Shown here one piece after another: positions 23,460 to 36,000 of a DNA stretch of 64,000 nt. Numbering within the stretch: position 1 is the first letter of the stretch; every line of letters begins with the position of its first letter. A program made the translations under genes and the position numbers. The notes under the pieces are model-generated. The model worked only from the letters and a program-made list of their open reading frames with translations. It ran no database searches and was not told the DNA's origin. Source of the stretch: Monosporascus cannonballus (Eukaryota > Ascomycota > Sordariomycetes > Xylariales); the NCBI GenBank assembly GCA_004154925.1, contig QJNS01000010.1, positions 1 through 64,000 on the forward strand. Direction: 5' to 3'.

Positions 23460-26400
23460 AATTGTCGATAACTTAATTAATAATTTATATTAAGGTAATC
23501 TCTTATCGTTATTATCTTTATCAAATAAGCAGAATAAGGATATATTAAACGAAAACGAACCGTTAATATAGTTTTTTCATTTTCTATTATTATGTAATAT
23601 ATTTTTATATAAACGATATAATATTTATATTATAAATTTAATATTAATATAATTTTGTTATTTACGTAATTCTAATTAATTAATTTCGAAATCGTTATAT
23701 ATATTACCGTAATTACTTAAGTATTATATTAACGTAATTTGTTCCTTTTCGGTATGAAAACCGCACATAAAACGATAATATTTTACGATACCATACGCAG
23801 TATACTTATTAATTAAATTAATATAAATAACTAGGTTAATAATTTGCATAATTTTAATTAATTATATCCCGTTCGAACGTTTTATATTTCGTAAGATTAT
23901 ATAAAAATATTGTATTATTTATAGTTAAATATAATACATAATCTCGAATTAATTTATATATCTCGTTTGTAATTAATTTATTAATTAACGTTTTTAATTA
24001 TTTTTTAAAAAATTTCTTTTTGCTTTACCTTTTTTCGCGTATTATTATAACTTATATATTAATTATTTTTTTTATTTTTTCGGGTCCCAAAATTATATTT
24101 GTTTAAAGCGTAATATTTGTATTTAAATTCCTTTGGAAATTTTTATTTGGACTCTATAAAAATGCTAAATATTTAGAGATTACGTATTAATATTTTTTTG
24201 TTATATTTTAATGCACAATTTGCATATTTATTACTCGTATAATTTCGTAAATTATAGCATTTATAAAATGGCCATATAATATGTAATTTGTGATTAAGGG
24301 GCCGGGTTTATAAAATTATAAACCTTTTTTTATATTATTTATATAATATCCGGTTTATATAACTTTTTCGTAAAATTGCGAAAGCCATAATTAAATAAAG
24401 GTCCGTAATTAATTTAATAATTTAATAACTTATAAAGCCGGTATAATCTGTTATAATATAAATCTTATTTTGCTAGTTATTATTACGAAAAATATTGCGA
24501 ATTATATTATTAATATTTAATACTAATATAAATATTGTATTTTTGTTCAATAAAAAGTTTTATTCGTAATATAAGTTTTTTGTAATATTATCAAATTTAT
24601 AAAATTTTAATAATCGTAAGATTTTTCAAATTAATATTTATTCGTATTAATATTAAAATATAAAATATTGTTTTTTTATTTTTCCGCCATATTAATATAA
24701 CTTTATGGTATATATTTAATATTCGAAATCGGTTACGTATAATATGTATTTTCTGTAAGAAATATTTTATATCTTAAGATAATTAAATATTATTTAGTTA
24801 ATACGAAAATACCTGAATTAGGATTATGTTATCGGTTTCGCTTTATTATAAATTGCTTTAATACCGGTTCCGGTTATTTTTTGGTTAAAGATTTTATTTT
24901 CCGTTTTTAAGATTATATTTCGGAAGCAAATTATTTTTGTTTTAATACTTATTTCAGCTATTCTTTGGTCCGAAATTTTATTATTCATCTTTAAAGATAT
25001 TTCTTATAGGTAAGTTATTTTTCGAAAATAAGTTATTTTTCGATGGCAAATTATTATTTAAGGATATTATTAATAAATTTAACTTTTTTAGCTAAGTAAA
25101 TAAGGTTTTTTAGGTTTATTCGGGATATATTATCGGGAGTTACAACGGAAATTGCTTTTATTATATCGGCAAGGAATATATTCATCTTTTATAACATTGT
25201 AAAATATATAAAGGCATATATTAGAATATAAATTTTAGGTATTAAGTAAAAGAAATTAATTAATAACTATTACGTTATAAATAACGTAGTTTTATATATT
25301 TAAATATATTAAATATTTGGAGTTATAAGAAGTTATAATTAAATAAGTAATATTCAATATATGTTAAATAATTATATTAATTATATTTCATATATATTTA
25401 ATCGAAATAATTTTATGAATTATATTAAAATGTTTATAATAAAATATAAACTTTGTACAAATTACATATAAGTATTAGGTGTTTCTTATATATTATTATT
25501 TTCCTATACGGAAAAGTAACGTTGATTTTTTTTACTTATATTTAATAACTTATATAAACTTCATAATATATATATTTATAATTATATAATCTTAAAATTT
25601 ATATATATTATAATTTTAATTATATATATTATTTTGGGATATTTTTATAATTTAGTAATTATTTGTAATTGTATTTATGTATTATAAATTCTTATATATT
25701 TTTTATTAATATTTATAACATACCTGGTAATTATTTAATAGATTAACTTTATATTATTTACCATATTTTCTATTTTTTTATTTATATTTCTGGTCCTAGT
25801 TAGGGCGAATTTATATCGGTAAACTTATAATATTATTAAACGTTTTAATTATAATTATTTATGGATATATATTTAATATTATATAATTATTAAAATATTA
25901 TTATCGTTATTTAATAAAATAACATATAGTAATCCTATTTGAAAAATATATAATAATTTAGCAAAAAATTAAAATATATATAAAAATCGTAATAATACTT
26001 CTATAAATATTTTAAAATTTTGATTATATATATATAACTTATAAAATATTAATAAAAAATATATTTATATTTTTTAATAATTTTTAAATTTCGTATTTAT
26101 TAAATCTCGAAAAACTTATTAAGTAATACATAATATTAATCGTTTTTTCCTTATATTAAAATATAATAATAAGATTATTAATACGGATAATACAAAGTAT
26201 TAAATAAAAAGTTTTTAAAATCACAACATATACATTTTTTATATTGTAAATTTAACCGGCGTATATTTTTTAAAACAAAAACCGTATAATTCGAGCCGTT
26301 AGCCATGTTCGAGAATTTATATTTATAACGATTTATATAACATAAATAATATTAAAAATATAATGATTTTATAATTCCGATTAAAAGAATATAAAACCGC

Positions 26401-26560
26401 GATATATCTTATAATATATGTTATATGGACGTTATTTTTATAATATTAAACGAAAAAAATATAATTATACGTAATTAATTGCCAAATAAATAATTTTATA
26501 TAAAAATTGAATTTTTAGATATTGCAGTATATTCGATATTAATACTTAGAATTTCGGCAG
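23460..26560. other. Extremely AT-rich RIP-decayed sequence
   Basis: About 3 kb with hardly any GC and TpA-rich throughout. I can support no gene, repeat boundary or RNA. Isolated open frames are compositional. Confidence 0.5.
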
Positions 26561-26618
26561 TTTCCTGGAATATCCGATTATTATTATATTTATATAAGAT
26601 TTTGATATAAAGAAATTC

Positions 26619-26773
26619 CTAGAATCAGCTGGGGAAGAAATAAAGGAATGTTTAGAACTAGCCGGGGACCTAATTACGCCGACAAAAAGAAAACGCGGTA
26701 AAAAAAAGAAAGTTAGATCCGGCCGTCGACTTTTACTAAGGGAATTAAAAAACTCCAGTTCGAAAAAAAAGTA
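26619..26773 (+). pseudogene. Short lysine-rich reading-frame fragment, less decayed
   Basis: A plus-strand stretch without internal stops: FLESAGEEIKECLELAGDL, then a basic cluster TKRKRGKKKKVRSGRR that resembles a nuclear localisation signal, then LLLRELKNSSSKKK and a stop. It has more GC than its surroundings. It may be the C-terminus of a nuclear protein carried by the element. No family is recognised. Confidence 0.35.
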
Positions 26774-27459
26774 ATTACTAAAACCTTTAATAAAATAATA
26801 ATAAGGTATACGGACGGTTTCGAAAAATATTGATCAGGACCGTACGCCGACAAATATTAATTATAATTATCAGAAATTAGAGTTATAAAACGTAATTAAT
26901 AAGAATTTATTGTAAGCCTGGGATTTTAAATATTTTAAATTAATATTTAGAAAAAAGTAAAAGCCAAAATAATTATATTAATAACGAAAAGCGTAACTTT
27001 TTTAAAATTAACGAAATATTATTTATATTATTTATTTCTTTATTTAATTAATCTCTCACCTTAACTATTCGACCCGAATTAAGGTACTGTAAAGGCGAAA
27101 AAAGATAAAAATATTTTAACAGTTAATATAACGAATTTGAAAAAAAACCAGAAAACAAGATTTAAAACAACTTAATTCGGCGTCGTCAATTAAGAGCTAT
27201 AAATTAAAAAAATAATTTATTAGAAACCGTAATAAAGTATAGTTCGAATTACGTAATACAAAATTTTATTAATTTTTCTAGTTAAAAAAATTTATTATAT
27301 ATTTATTACAGCGTATAATTCGTCCGGATTTCGATAAATTAATATCTCGTATAAAATTTAACGAATTAAAAATTAATAAAAATAACCAATTTAATAAATA
27401 AAGAATATATTACTTAATATTATATAAATATTTATAGTTATTGCGTTTTACGATTATAA

Positions 27460-28870
27460 CGCCGTATCGAAACCGAACGCATTTTTTATTATCGGCCTTA
27501 TTTAAAACCGGCAAAATTTCGTTTCTTGTTTTTTAATTTAATATCGCAATTTCTTTTTAATTTGCTATTAGTATTATTATCCAACAGGTACCGTTTATTT
27601 CTAATACGTAATTTTTTAATTTCGATAGGGATTATTATTTCGATTTCTTTTTTCGATATATTGTTTAGAATGTTAAGTTGCGGATTATTACCTTTTGATA
27701 ACGCCGGCGGTTTTGGTAATAATACAAAAATAAACGAATTATGCGAATATAGATATGATAATACAAACGGGGTTAAAAAGTTAAAAATATTTAGGAATAA
27801 TAGGTTTTATACCGACGTTACAAATAAAAAAAACGAAATAAATTCTTAATTAGGATTATTTAATACGTTACGAATTACGTATATAAATATAGGCGTTGCC
27901 ATAACCGAAATTGTAATTCCAAATTGTAAAAACGTATAAATTATATACCGGTTTAGTATTTAAATTACGGAGATTATCGTTAAATTATTAGTTATTAATT
28001 TAAACTGAACAATTATATAGAATATATTTTAATTAAAATAAAATGCGATTTAGGGTAACTTTATACTTTTTTCCAATATTTGTCGAATTTATAACGTAAT
28101 AATAATCCGTAATTTATATAAATCCATTTATAGCATAAAGATATAACGCCGTTATTTCCGATTAAGCGAATTCCGCGGTTTACAGAAAATTACTTATATT
28201 TTTTATAAAATCGAAAATAAAGCTTTTTTGTATATTATATATAATATAAAAAATAGGCGGTTTTTTAAAAATGTTCTAATACTGCCATTTATTAAGACCG
28301 GAAACCGCCTTAATTAATTCGATTATATTCTAAATTAAATATAGATTTTTAATTTCGTTTAATTTATTCGAGAACTTATTAAATAAAACCCGTTTAAATT
28401 TAATAGAAAGAAATATTTATTTTGCTTTTTCACTGTTAAACGGAAATAACCGCGCAAAAAGTAATTTGTTCGTCCGTTATTTATACTAGGATTTTATTAT
28501 TTTCCAAATAACCGTTTTTATTAAACCGGCTCTTAATTATTTTTACGTAAATATTATCGAATTTAAAAGTTCGGATATATAAAAGAAATTAAGCGTATAT
28601 ATGTTATAATAAAGTTTAGCCGGAATTAAGTTATTACGGTTCTTTTTTAATATAATAACTTTATTTTTTTAAATATGCCAAAATCGGTCTACGTATATAT
28701 TTGCCGTTAAGTTTCGCGTATTATTAAGGCCTTAATTTTATCCAGTATCGCAGGTTAAAATTATTCTATTTCGGAAATTTAAAGGTAATATCTTAATCGG
28801 CTGAAAACTAAAATTAAAATTCGATAATTATTTCGTCTTAATTAAGATTATTCGCAATAAATTACGTATT
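27460..28870 (-). pseudogene. Unrecognised decayed reading frame on the minus strand
   Basis: The minus strand reads as protein with RIP-type stops across more than 1 kb: PAKLYYNIYTLNFFYISEL, LRAGLIKTVIWKIIKS, RTNKLLFARLFPFNSEKA, then IELIKAVSGLNKWQYQNIFK and ITALYLYAINGFI near 28120-28180, continuing less clearly toward 27460. I cannot assign a family. The open frame on the plus strand at 27526-27849 is probably its shadow. Confidence 0.4.
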
Positions 28871-28889
28871 GTTTTTTTTATTATCCAAA

Positions 28890-28975
28890 TCTGTCAGCTA
28901 GCCACTGCACCAAAAGACTGAATTGATAAGTGCGCGCTTATCGGGCTACTTATCTGACAAAATCCGTTACGTCGT
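28890..28975. repeat. GC-rich island with a near-palindrome
   Basis: An 85-base island that escaped RIP within AT-rich surroundings. It contains GATAAGTGCGCGCTTATC, an imperfect 18-bp palindrome, followed by a related GGGCTACTTATCTGAC. CTGTCAG and CTGAC stand at its two sides in opposite orientation. It looks like the end of a short inverted-repeat transposon (Tc1/mariner or MITE type), but this is unproven. Confidence 0.35.
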
Positions 28976-28999
28976 TTTTTACTGCAACTTTTATATTTT

Positions 29000-30815
29000 T
29001 ATAAGTAATACAGTTTTTAATTTACCAGTTTAAATCTTTTTTGTTATTTTATTTTTTTAAAATAAACGGCTTAGTTTCATATTTATCGAATGCCTAATAA
29101 GGTACAAATAATATAATTTATTTATAATTAATTATATTAAAATACTTTTAGTTATAAATCGTCTAATTAAATTATTACTATAAATCCTTAATCGAAAAGC
29201 TTTACGGTATATCTTATTATATTATTCGATTAATATCCGAAATATTTTATTTAATTTAAAAGCAATAATAAATACCATATTACGGATAAAAATATGCGAT
29301 TCTTTTAAATTATTATGTCCACGAATTTTGTTTTCGTAAAATATTTCTGAATTATAAAACTTAATAGTTTTTTATAACCTTTAATAAATACCTCCGGTTT
29401 ACTATAATTTTGATCAGATAATTACGGATATCCATAGTTTTCGCTCTCTTATTAACAGAAATAATAATTTTAATAATTTAGATATATTAATTATTAGAAA
29501 ATTTAAGTACCTTTAATTCGAACGTTAAGCTTTAGATATAAGCAAAATAATAATGTCGATTTCGGAATAATTGATATTAAAATGCCGGACTTTCGCCTTA
29601 TAGCTATATTTAATTAGGCTGTTAATTTGACGAAAACCGCTATATTTTGTAATTTGTTTTTGTAATATTACTAGTAATTATTATATATATAAACTAATAT
29701 ATATGAGCAGAAAAATGAAACGCAGGTTATGGATATTAACATATTTAAACAAGAAATTTTTTTTATTCCGATAATAAAAATATTTTATCGATAATAACCA
29801 AATTATATTATTATTCGAAAACAAAATTTAAAATGGCAATTTAAAATTAATCGTTCGATATTTATACAGGATTAAAAATAATGCGATTATATCGTCCGAT
29901 AGTTATACGGTGGAACATTTTTAAATTAAGTTTTTTCGTATCCGTAAATATTAAAAAAAAAAGGAAAATATAAAATTATTACTATAAAAATTCGGTATTT
30001 GTTTGGTTTAATTAATAATATAATTTAAATAATAATTAAATCGATTGTTAAAAAACTTAAATAATTAACAGTTTTTCGAAATTTATCTTAATAACACAAA
30101 AAATATTATATTTTCCGAAAACCAGATTATATATCGTATCGATATATTTTTTTCCATAAAATACGGCTTCGTTCGCTAAGCATAACACCTAATATAAGGC
30201 GAATAAACCGACGGCGCAGAGTTTCCGTAAGGTTATTAGCCGTACATATAATGTTAACATATAGGTTAATTACGTTTATATCGGCAAAAAACCAGTAAAA
30301 ATATCGGATAAGAATAAACGTTTCGTTTTAAAAAATTATATATTTGAAAATGTAAAATATTTGCTTTAAATTTTTGAATATATTACCCATATTTAGCTAA
30401 TTAAGAAAAAAATATATTTCGGAATTTATTATAAGCGATTTTAAACCTTATATATTATTATTTTGGCTTATTAGGTTATATTGTTATCGTATTGGCCTAG
30501 AGAGGGTAAAAGGTTATGGCATATATTAATTAGGCTGTTGGGTTATTTCTTTATTATAATAATTTTTATTTCGTATTAATTAAGATTATTATTATGTCAG
30601 GAAATAAAGATTTTAATTTTGCGTTAAATTATATAAGTTAAAATATTAGGAATTTTGTAATTTATATATATTACCAAAGTTAATAATAATAATTTTTGCG
30701 AATTTGTATAAAAACGTACTAAACGAAACAAAAAAAATCATAACTTATTATTAGGTCTTATTTTGGAGGTTTTGTTATTTTGGTGGGTATTATTTTTAAA
30801 GAAGTTTAGCTAATA
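29000..30815 (-). pseudogene. AT-rich block with decayed minus-strand coding traces
   Basis: The minus strand has readable pieces such as NKLQNIAVFVKLTA, then LNIAIRRKSGILISIIPKST (near 29570-29650) and PEVFIKGYKKLLSFIIQKYF (near 29340-29400). Stops and frame changes prevent a gene model. No family is recognised. Confidence 0.3.
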
Positions 30816-30819
30816 TATT

Positions 30820-31196
30820 GGACCTCTGACAGATACTTTTTGATCAAAAGCTATAGCTGTGGCTACGACTGCTGCGTCGCAGGCGCAGCCACAACCTCCA
30901 AAATGGGGTCCTGATCACGATGAGACAAGCTGCTATTGCTCAAAAAGCAAAAAAAAAAAAGGGCAGTAACAAGTAGGGGTATTATAAGAGCAGATAAAAA
31001 TAAGTCTGCAAAAAAATTCAACGCTCGGACTCTACTGAATCGCAGCTACCCGTACATAGTGATTCGGACAACCCATCATCCCAATCTTAACAAACAAGGC
31101 CTATTACTATTAAATCTGGACAGCAGGTTACGCAACTTTTATACTTGCAACTTTATAGGGCAAGATAAATATATATTTAGGCATTTGAAGATTTAA
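30820..31196 (+). other. GC-rich island and adjacent open frame
   Basis: At 30820-30930 there is a GC-rich island with a palindromic core, TGCGTCGCAGGCGCA-like. The following open frame (30936-31196) is lysine- and arginine-rich at its start and then reads RTTHHPNLNKQGLLLLNLDS. It is the longest undamaged frame in the block, but it is unrecognised. An intron-like GTAAAA...CCAAG with a motif pair follows at 31221-31258. Confidence 0.35.
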
Positions 31197-31451
31197 TTTA
31201 CTTTTTATTTAATAATACCCGTAAAAAACGAAATAATCGTGAAATAATTTAAACCAAGTTATTACTATGGCCAAAAAAAATTTCTCGATAAGACCCACTT
31301 TTTCCAAATTAGTTTTTGTACCCAATCATTTTAACGTAATATCGTTTTATTTACAAACTTTTTCCTATTTTAAATTACTGCCGATTTAACTTTAACTAAT
31401 TAATGTTATTAGTTATTTACTACCGCATAGTTAATTATATTGGGAATTTTA

Positions 31452-31473
31452 TAAAATAATCCTGAAATAATCT
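31452..31473 (+). repeat. Paired 11-bp motif upstream of the histone tail exon
   Basis: TAAAATAATCC-TGAAATAATCT. It lies in the intron-like sequence that ends with a TACTAAC branch site and ATAAG at 31536. Confidence 0.65.
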
Positions 31474-31536
31474 TGTATTACAATATTACGCGTTTTAAAT
31501 CAATTCGGTCAATACTAACGACTTTCTTAACATAAG

Positions 31537-32040
31537 CGGCAAAAGCATTGGCGAACCGCCTGTTCTTTATCGGCCTTCTTTTAAAAAAGCTCCATCTAGA
31601 AAAAAGCAAATTACAACTGTTCGGAAGAAGCCGGCAGTTTCTACCCGTATCAAACCTACGATACGCCGCTTTTCTTAATCAAGTAATATTATTTCATAAT
31701 TATTTTAAAAGTTTAAAATTAATTTTTCGTAACGCAAGCGTTACGCGAAATTCGACGTTACCAACTTAACCTATTACTGCTAATACCTAAAGCACCTTTT
31801 TAGCGGATAATTTGCGAAATTATACAAATATTTAAAACTGATTTACAATTCCAAAAAAGCGTTATAAACGTTTTGCAGGAAATAACTAAATTAATGCTTA
31901 TTAAGCTTTTCGAAAATAAATACTTTTTCTGAAATAATTATAATATAATTTAATTTTTTATAATAAGTAACTTATGTACTATCTATAAAAAACCAATTAT
32001 CTTACAAAAAAAATATGAATTTCGTTAAATAAATTAGCAG
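31537..32040 (+). pseudogene. Histone H3-like gene, RIP-decayed, inside the transposon nest
   Basis: A plus-strand relic of an H3-family histone, the core nucleosome protein. The tail exon (31537 to about 31682) reads SFKKAPSRKKQITTVRKKP and then IKPTIRRF, matching the KAPRKQ and KP-HRY landmarks of H3. After an intron (31683-31738), the core reads LREIRRYQ, LLIPKAPF, FKTDLQFQ, VLQE and LFEN (31739-31917), matching helices N, 1 and 2. A further intron-like gap is followed by NLCTIYKK (31970-31995), the H3 NLCAIHAKR segment. Stops at PF*R and FR* fit CAG/CAA decay. There is no loop-1 insertion of the kind seen in centromeric H3, so it looks closer to canonical or replacement H3, but with a variant tail. 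The first exon is not identified. Confidence 0.75.
31683..31738 (+). other. Histone-like gene intron with the paired motif, inverted
   Basis: GTAATATT...CGCAAG, 56 bases, restoring the H3 frame on both sides. It carries the motif in reverse orientation (ATATTATTTCA-TAATTATTTTA) at 31686-31707. Confidence 0.6.
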
Positions 32041-32278
32041 CAATTACAATGCGCTAAATGGCCCTTAAATGCAATTATCAAAAGCTAGTCTTCGAAAACC
32101 AGGTATTAAACCGGCTAAAAATGGATTCGCAGTAATTAAAAAAAAGGAGATCGACGAAATAACGGTACTTGGAGTTTGGCTTAATAACTTAATTAAGAAT
32201 GCGGTTTAAGTATGCTTGGTACAGGTAGGATATGGCGTTGGTTTACTTATGATACCCAAAAGTTTTACATTGTCAATA

Positions 32279-32661
32279 TGTTACAACCCAACAAGCTTCG
32301 GTCTCAAGAAACGGTCAGACAAGGATCATACGAACCACTTTACGGGTTACGTAACGATAATCATTGCCAAGCCAGTAATTATTAGTAATTAAAAGTGATC
32401 CCAAATAATTATGATTATTACTAGTTATATAATTATAAATAATTAAATTAAAACATTTAAATATGTTTATTATTTTTATAATTTAAACAATTTTAATTTA
32501 TAATATTTATTAATATTAATCGTTTATAATACGTTTTTGCATTTTTGGTATTAAGAAATATAATTAAATTACCTTATTATTACCAAATCCCACCATATTT
32601 CTATTAACATAAACTCGTACAACTAAGGTTTAATAATTGGTTAAACTCTTTAATCGTTATA
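32279..32661 (+). repeat. gypsy 5' LTR (383 bp)
   Basis: Starts TGTTACAACCCAACAAGC and ends CGTTATA, where the final TA probably derives from CA. It aligns over its whole length with 38850-39236; differences are mainly C/T and G/A. Confidence 0.92.
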
Positions 32662-33697
32662 CGTTACAAGCTTTTATTTAATAATATTATCAAACTTTAA
32701 ACAATATCGCCGACATTATATTTACTAACAAGCAGCTCGAACAGCCTGCTTACTAGGTCTCTGATTACCCGGATATTGAAATAAAATTCAAAAAAAAAAT
32801 TTAAAAAATTTCATTTTTCTCGCGAAATAGTTCTTCGTTGCCTGGACGCTATAAACTAACGTATTATTTAACTTAAGAGAGATAATAACGACCTTACGAT
32901 ATCCCTTTAAGCAGCCTATAAAAAACTTAAGGAAAAAGAGAAAGCCCTCGAAACCGGGAAACCTTTTTAAATAAATTAGATTATCCAGCTAAACTTTATC
33001 AAGGAACTAAAAAAAAATCTTTAAACCTCCTAAATTAGAACTTTTCGACGGAACCTTAACCAAATTATAATTACTTTTAACTTAATACCGAATATATTTC
33101 GGATATTTTCTTATTCGATTTATTACGCCCATTATACGAATCGAATTTGTAATTAGATGATTTACCGAAAATGCAACCATTTAATTTAACCTTATTATAC
33201 AAAAGCATATTACCTTATTAATCGAAAAACGAGACCTAAAAATAATGCGAATTTATAGTAATTACGAATAATTCGAGCAAATTTAACGAAAAGTTTCGGA
33301 ATAATAAACGAAAAAATAAAAATTAAAATATAAATCTAATAATTACAACGGAAAAGATTAATATCCAGTTACGGTAATACGTTAATTTAGATAACCGCTA
33401 AGCTAAATTAAAAATAAAAAATATTAATAATTAAGTTTTTCGACGGCCTGAAAAAAGAAATACAAATTTTTTTAAGTTTAATTAGTTTAATTATTTGTCG
33501 GATTATATCGTTATGGCAGTTAAGATTAACGATCGACAATATGACTAGCGTATTAAAAATACCAAAAAGAGGAATAATAATACACTCCGATATACGGCCA
33601 ATACTAACGTTTTTTGACGTAATAACACTTTTTACGACACGGAACCAGAACTTATGAAATTAAAAGTTACTTACAGAAAGGACTAAAGCCAAACCTA

Positions 33698-33745
33698 ATA
33701 TTATAATTATAACAAAATGGGGCATAAGGCAGTATGGTACAAAGC
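33698..33745 (+). pseudogene. gypsy gag zinc knuckle remnant
   Basis: Decayed translation YYNYNKMGHKAVWYK aligns with the CCHC knuckle C-x2-C-x4-H-x4-C. All three cysteines read as tyrosine while the glycine-histidine core is kept. TGT to TAT in all three is the expected outcome of RIP on the TpG side. Confidence 0.75.
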
Positions 33746-35559
33746 ACTTAAGAAACCTCGTTAAAATAATTGAAAACCTATACTTAAGAGATAATCTAGA
33801 AAAAATCAAAAAACGGAGGTAAATCTATTAATATAATTCGGCCTAAGTACGCATTAAGACCTTTATAGCAAAAGGTTTAACAAAGATTATTACGATAAAA
33901 AATTCGACGAAAAATACGCGAAGCTAGAAAATTAACTTAACAAATATCGCGAACATAACAAAAAGTATTATAAGGATAATTACGCAAATACTAGGACTAG
34001 ATAGAAAAAGTTTGTCCCGGAACCCCTAATCGATACGATAAAATGCATATCATATATTGTCGACGACGAGAATATTTCGATTACGAAAAATGGAAATAAT
34101 ATATTTACGGACGGATTACTCGCATATATTATAAGAGATTCGATTTTTCTAACCGTACCGGAAATAATAAGAACGATAAATAATAGTATTGATATTTTCG
34201 ATTTATAGCCCTAAGAAATATTCAATAACTGGCCGAAACAAAAAGCTGGCCCGCAAAAAAATAATATCCATAAAAGGATTTCTTTTATTATTTTTAATAA
34301 TATAATTATTAAACGAAAAAAAAGTTAATTTAGTATATAATGGAAAAAATATTACCAGATAATTATTATAAATTTTCATTTTTAATTAGCATGTATTATA
34401 AACTCTTACGAAAAGAAGACTATTAAGGAAAAAATACGTTAATTTATAAGCGAATTCCGGAACGATAATTAAAATAACGTATAATAGGATATAATTACAA
34501 ATATAAAAACATAATTTATTCGATAAGAAAAAATATTTATAACAAAATTAAAAATAACTATTATAATTCGAAAAAATAATATGTCGATAATAACGATAAA
34601 TATAGCAACGTAACGCGCTAAACGAAAAAATATAAATAAGGTTCGATGGATTTAAACAAAAGTTAAAAGAAAAAAATTACTTATAAAAAAGCCGCAAAAT
34701 AACAAAACTTAAAGGAATTAAAAAAATTCCTAAAAAAGGCTTTAAATATAACGATAAAAATCGTTAATAACTTTATTATTTTAGATATACGAATTAGAAC
34801 GTATTAATATACCGCAATAATAAATTGCGGAGCTTTAGGCGAAAGTTATATTGTACCGAATATAGTTAATAAGCTTATATTATTATAGAAATATAAGTTA
34901 AAACCTTATATAATAATAAATACCGAAAGTTAGAAATTTGTCTACGATAACAAAAAAAATCATACGCAAAATTAATTACCTCTAGATTTTTGTCCAAGAA
35001 TAATACTAGACAGTAAATTTCGATATCGTTCTATTTAAGAATTACGATATAATTTTAAGATTACTATGGATATACTAATACGGAAACTTAATTAATAGCG
35101 GAACCAACCAGCTAAAGTTCGTTTCATACCATATTAATATACAAAAAAAGAAAAAATTAAAATTTTAATATTCGATCGATAATAGCGATAAATGTAGACA
35201 TAAGGATATAATAAAAGCCTTATCACCCAAAAAGATAAAATATAAAAAAGAAAACAGGCATTAAAGAAAAATACGACGTATCATTATTACTATCAGAACG
35301 AAATTAAAGCAATTAAATAACGATTTAAAACAATAGCAGTCTTAAAAACTAAAAAATCTAATTAATATATTATCATATTATTACAGATATAAATAATTCT
35401 TTAAAAAAGCTTAATACGAAATTATTAGAATATAATAAATAAAATTATGAAATAATCTTTAAAAAAAGATCTTCGACGAAGTTTTGCCTTATTTACAATT
35501 TTAATAAAAACGAATTACGTACTTTCAAAGAATACCTAGAAAACCGTTTACAAAAAAGA

Positions 35560-36000
35560 TGGATTTAACTTTTGAAATTACTAACAGGTTATCCGATATT
35601 TTTCGTACCGAAAAAAAACGAAAAATTGCGACTTATTGTTAACTATCGATAACTAAACGATATTATTATTAAAAATCGAACATTATTATTTTTAATTACC
35701 GGTATGAAAAACCGACTTTACGGAACTAAATAGTTTACAATATTCGATCTTAGAAACGGATATAACCTAATTAGGATTAAAAAAAGATACGAATAAAAAA
35801 TAACTTTTAAAACGAAATACGAATTATTTAAGTATTTGGTTATACCAATAAAATTTACAAACGTGCCAGTAATTTTCCAGCGAATAATTAATTACGTACT
35901 ACGAAAATACCTCGATATTTTCGTCGTTTATTATCTCGACAATATTCTTAAAAACGGAAAAAGCATTTTTAAAATATATTTATAAAGCTTTTTAAATTTT
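35560..36000 (+). pseudogene. gypsy reverse transcriptase core remnant
   Basis: Readable in one frame with stops: YPIFFVPKKNEKLRLIVNYR near 35585, FTIFDLRNGYNLIRIKK near 35735, FKYLVIPIKFTNVPVIFQRI near 35830 and the catalytic YLDNI at 35932-35946 (normally YLDDI, one G-to-A change). This is the standard Ty3/gypsy fingers-palm order. Confidence 0.88.

Noticed and set aside
31529..31536. ATA as a mutated start codon of the histone-like gene
   Set aside because: A TACTAAC branch site and ATAAG directly before it fit an intron acceptor better, so the first exon is probably upstream.
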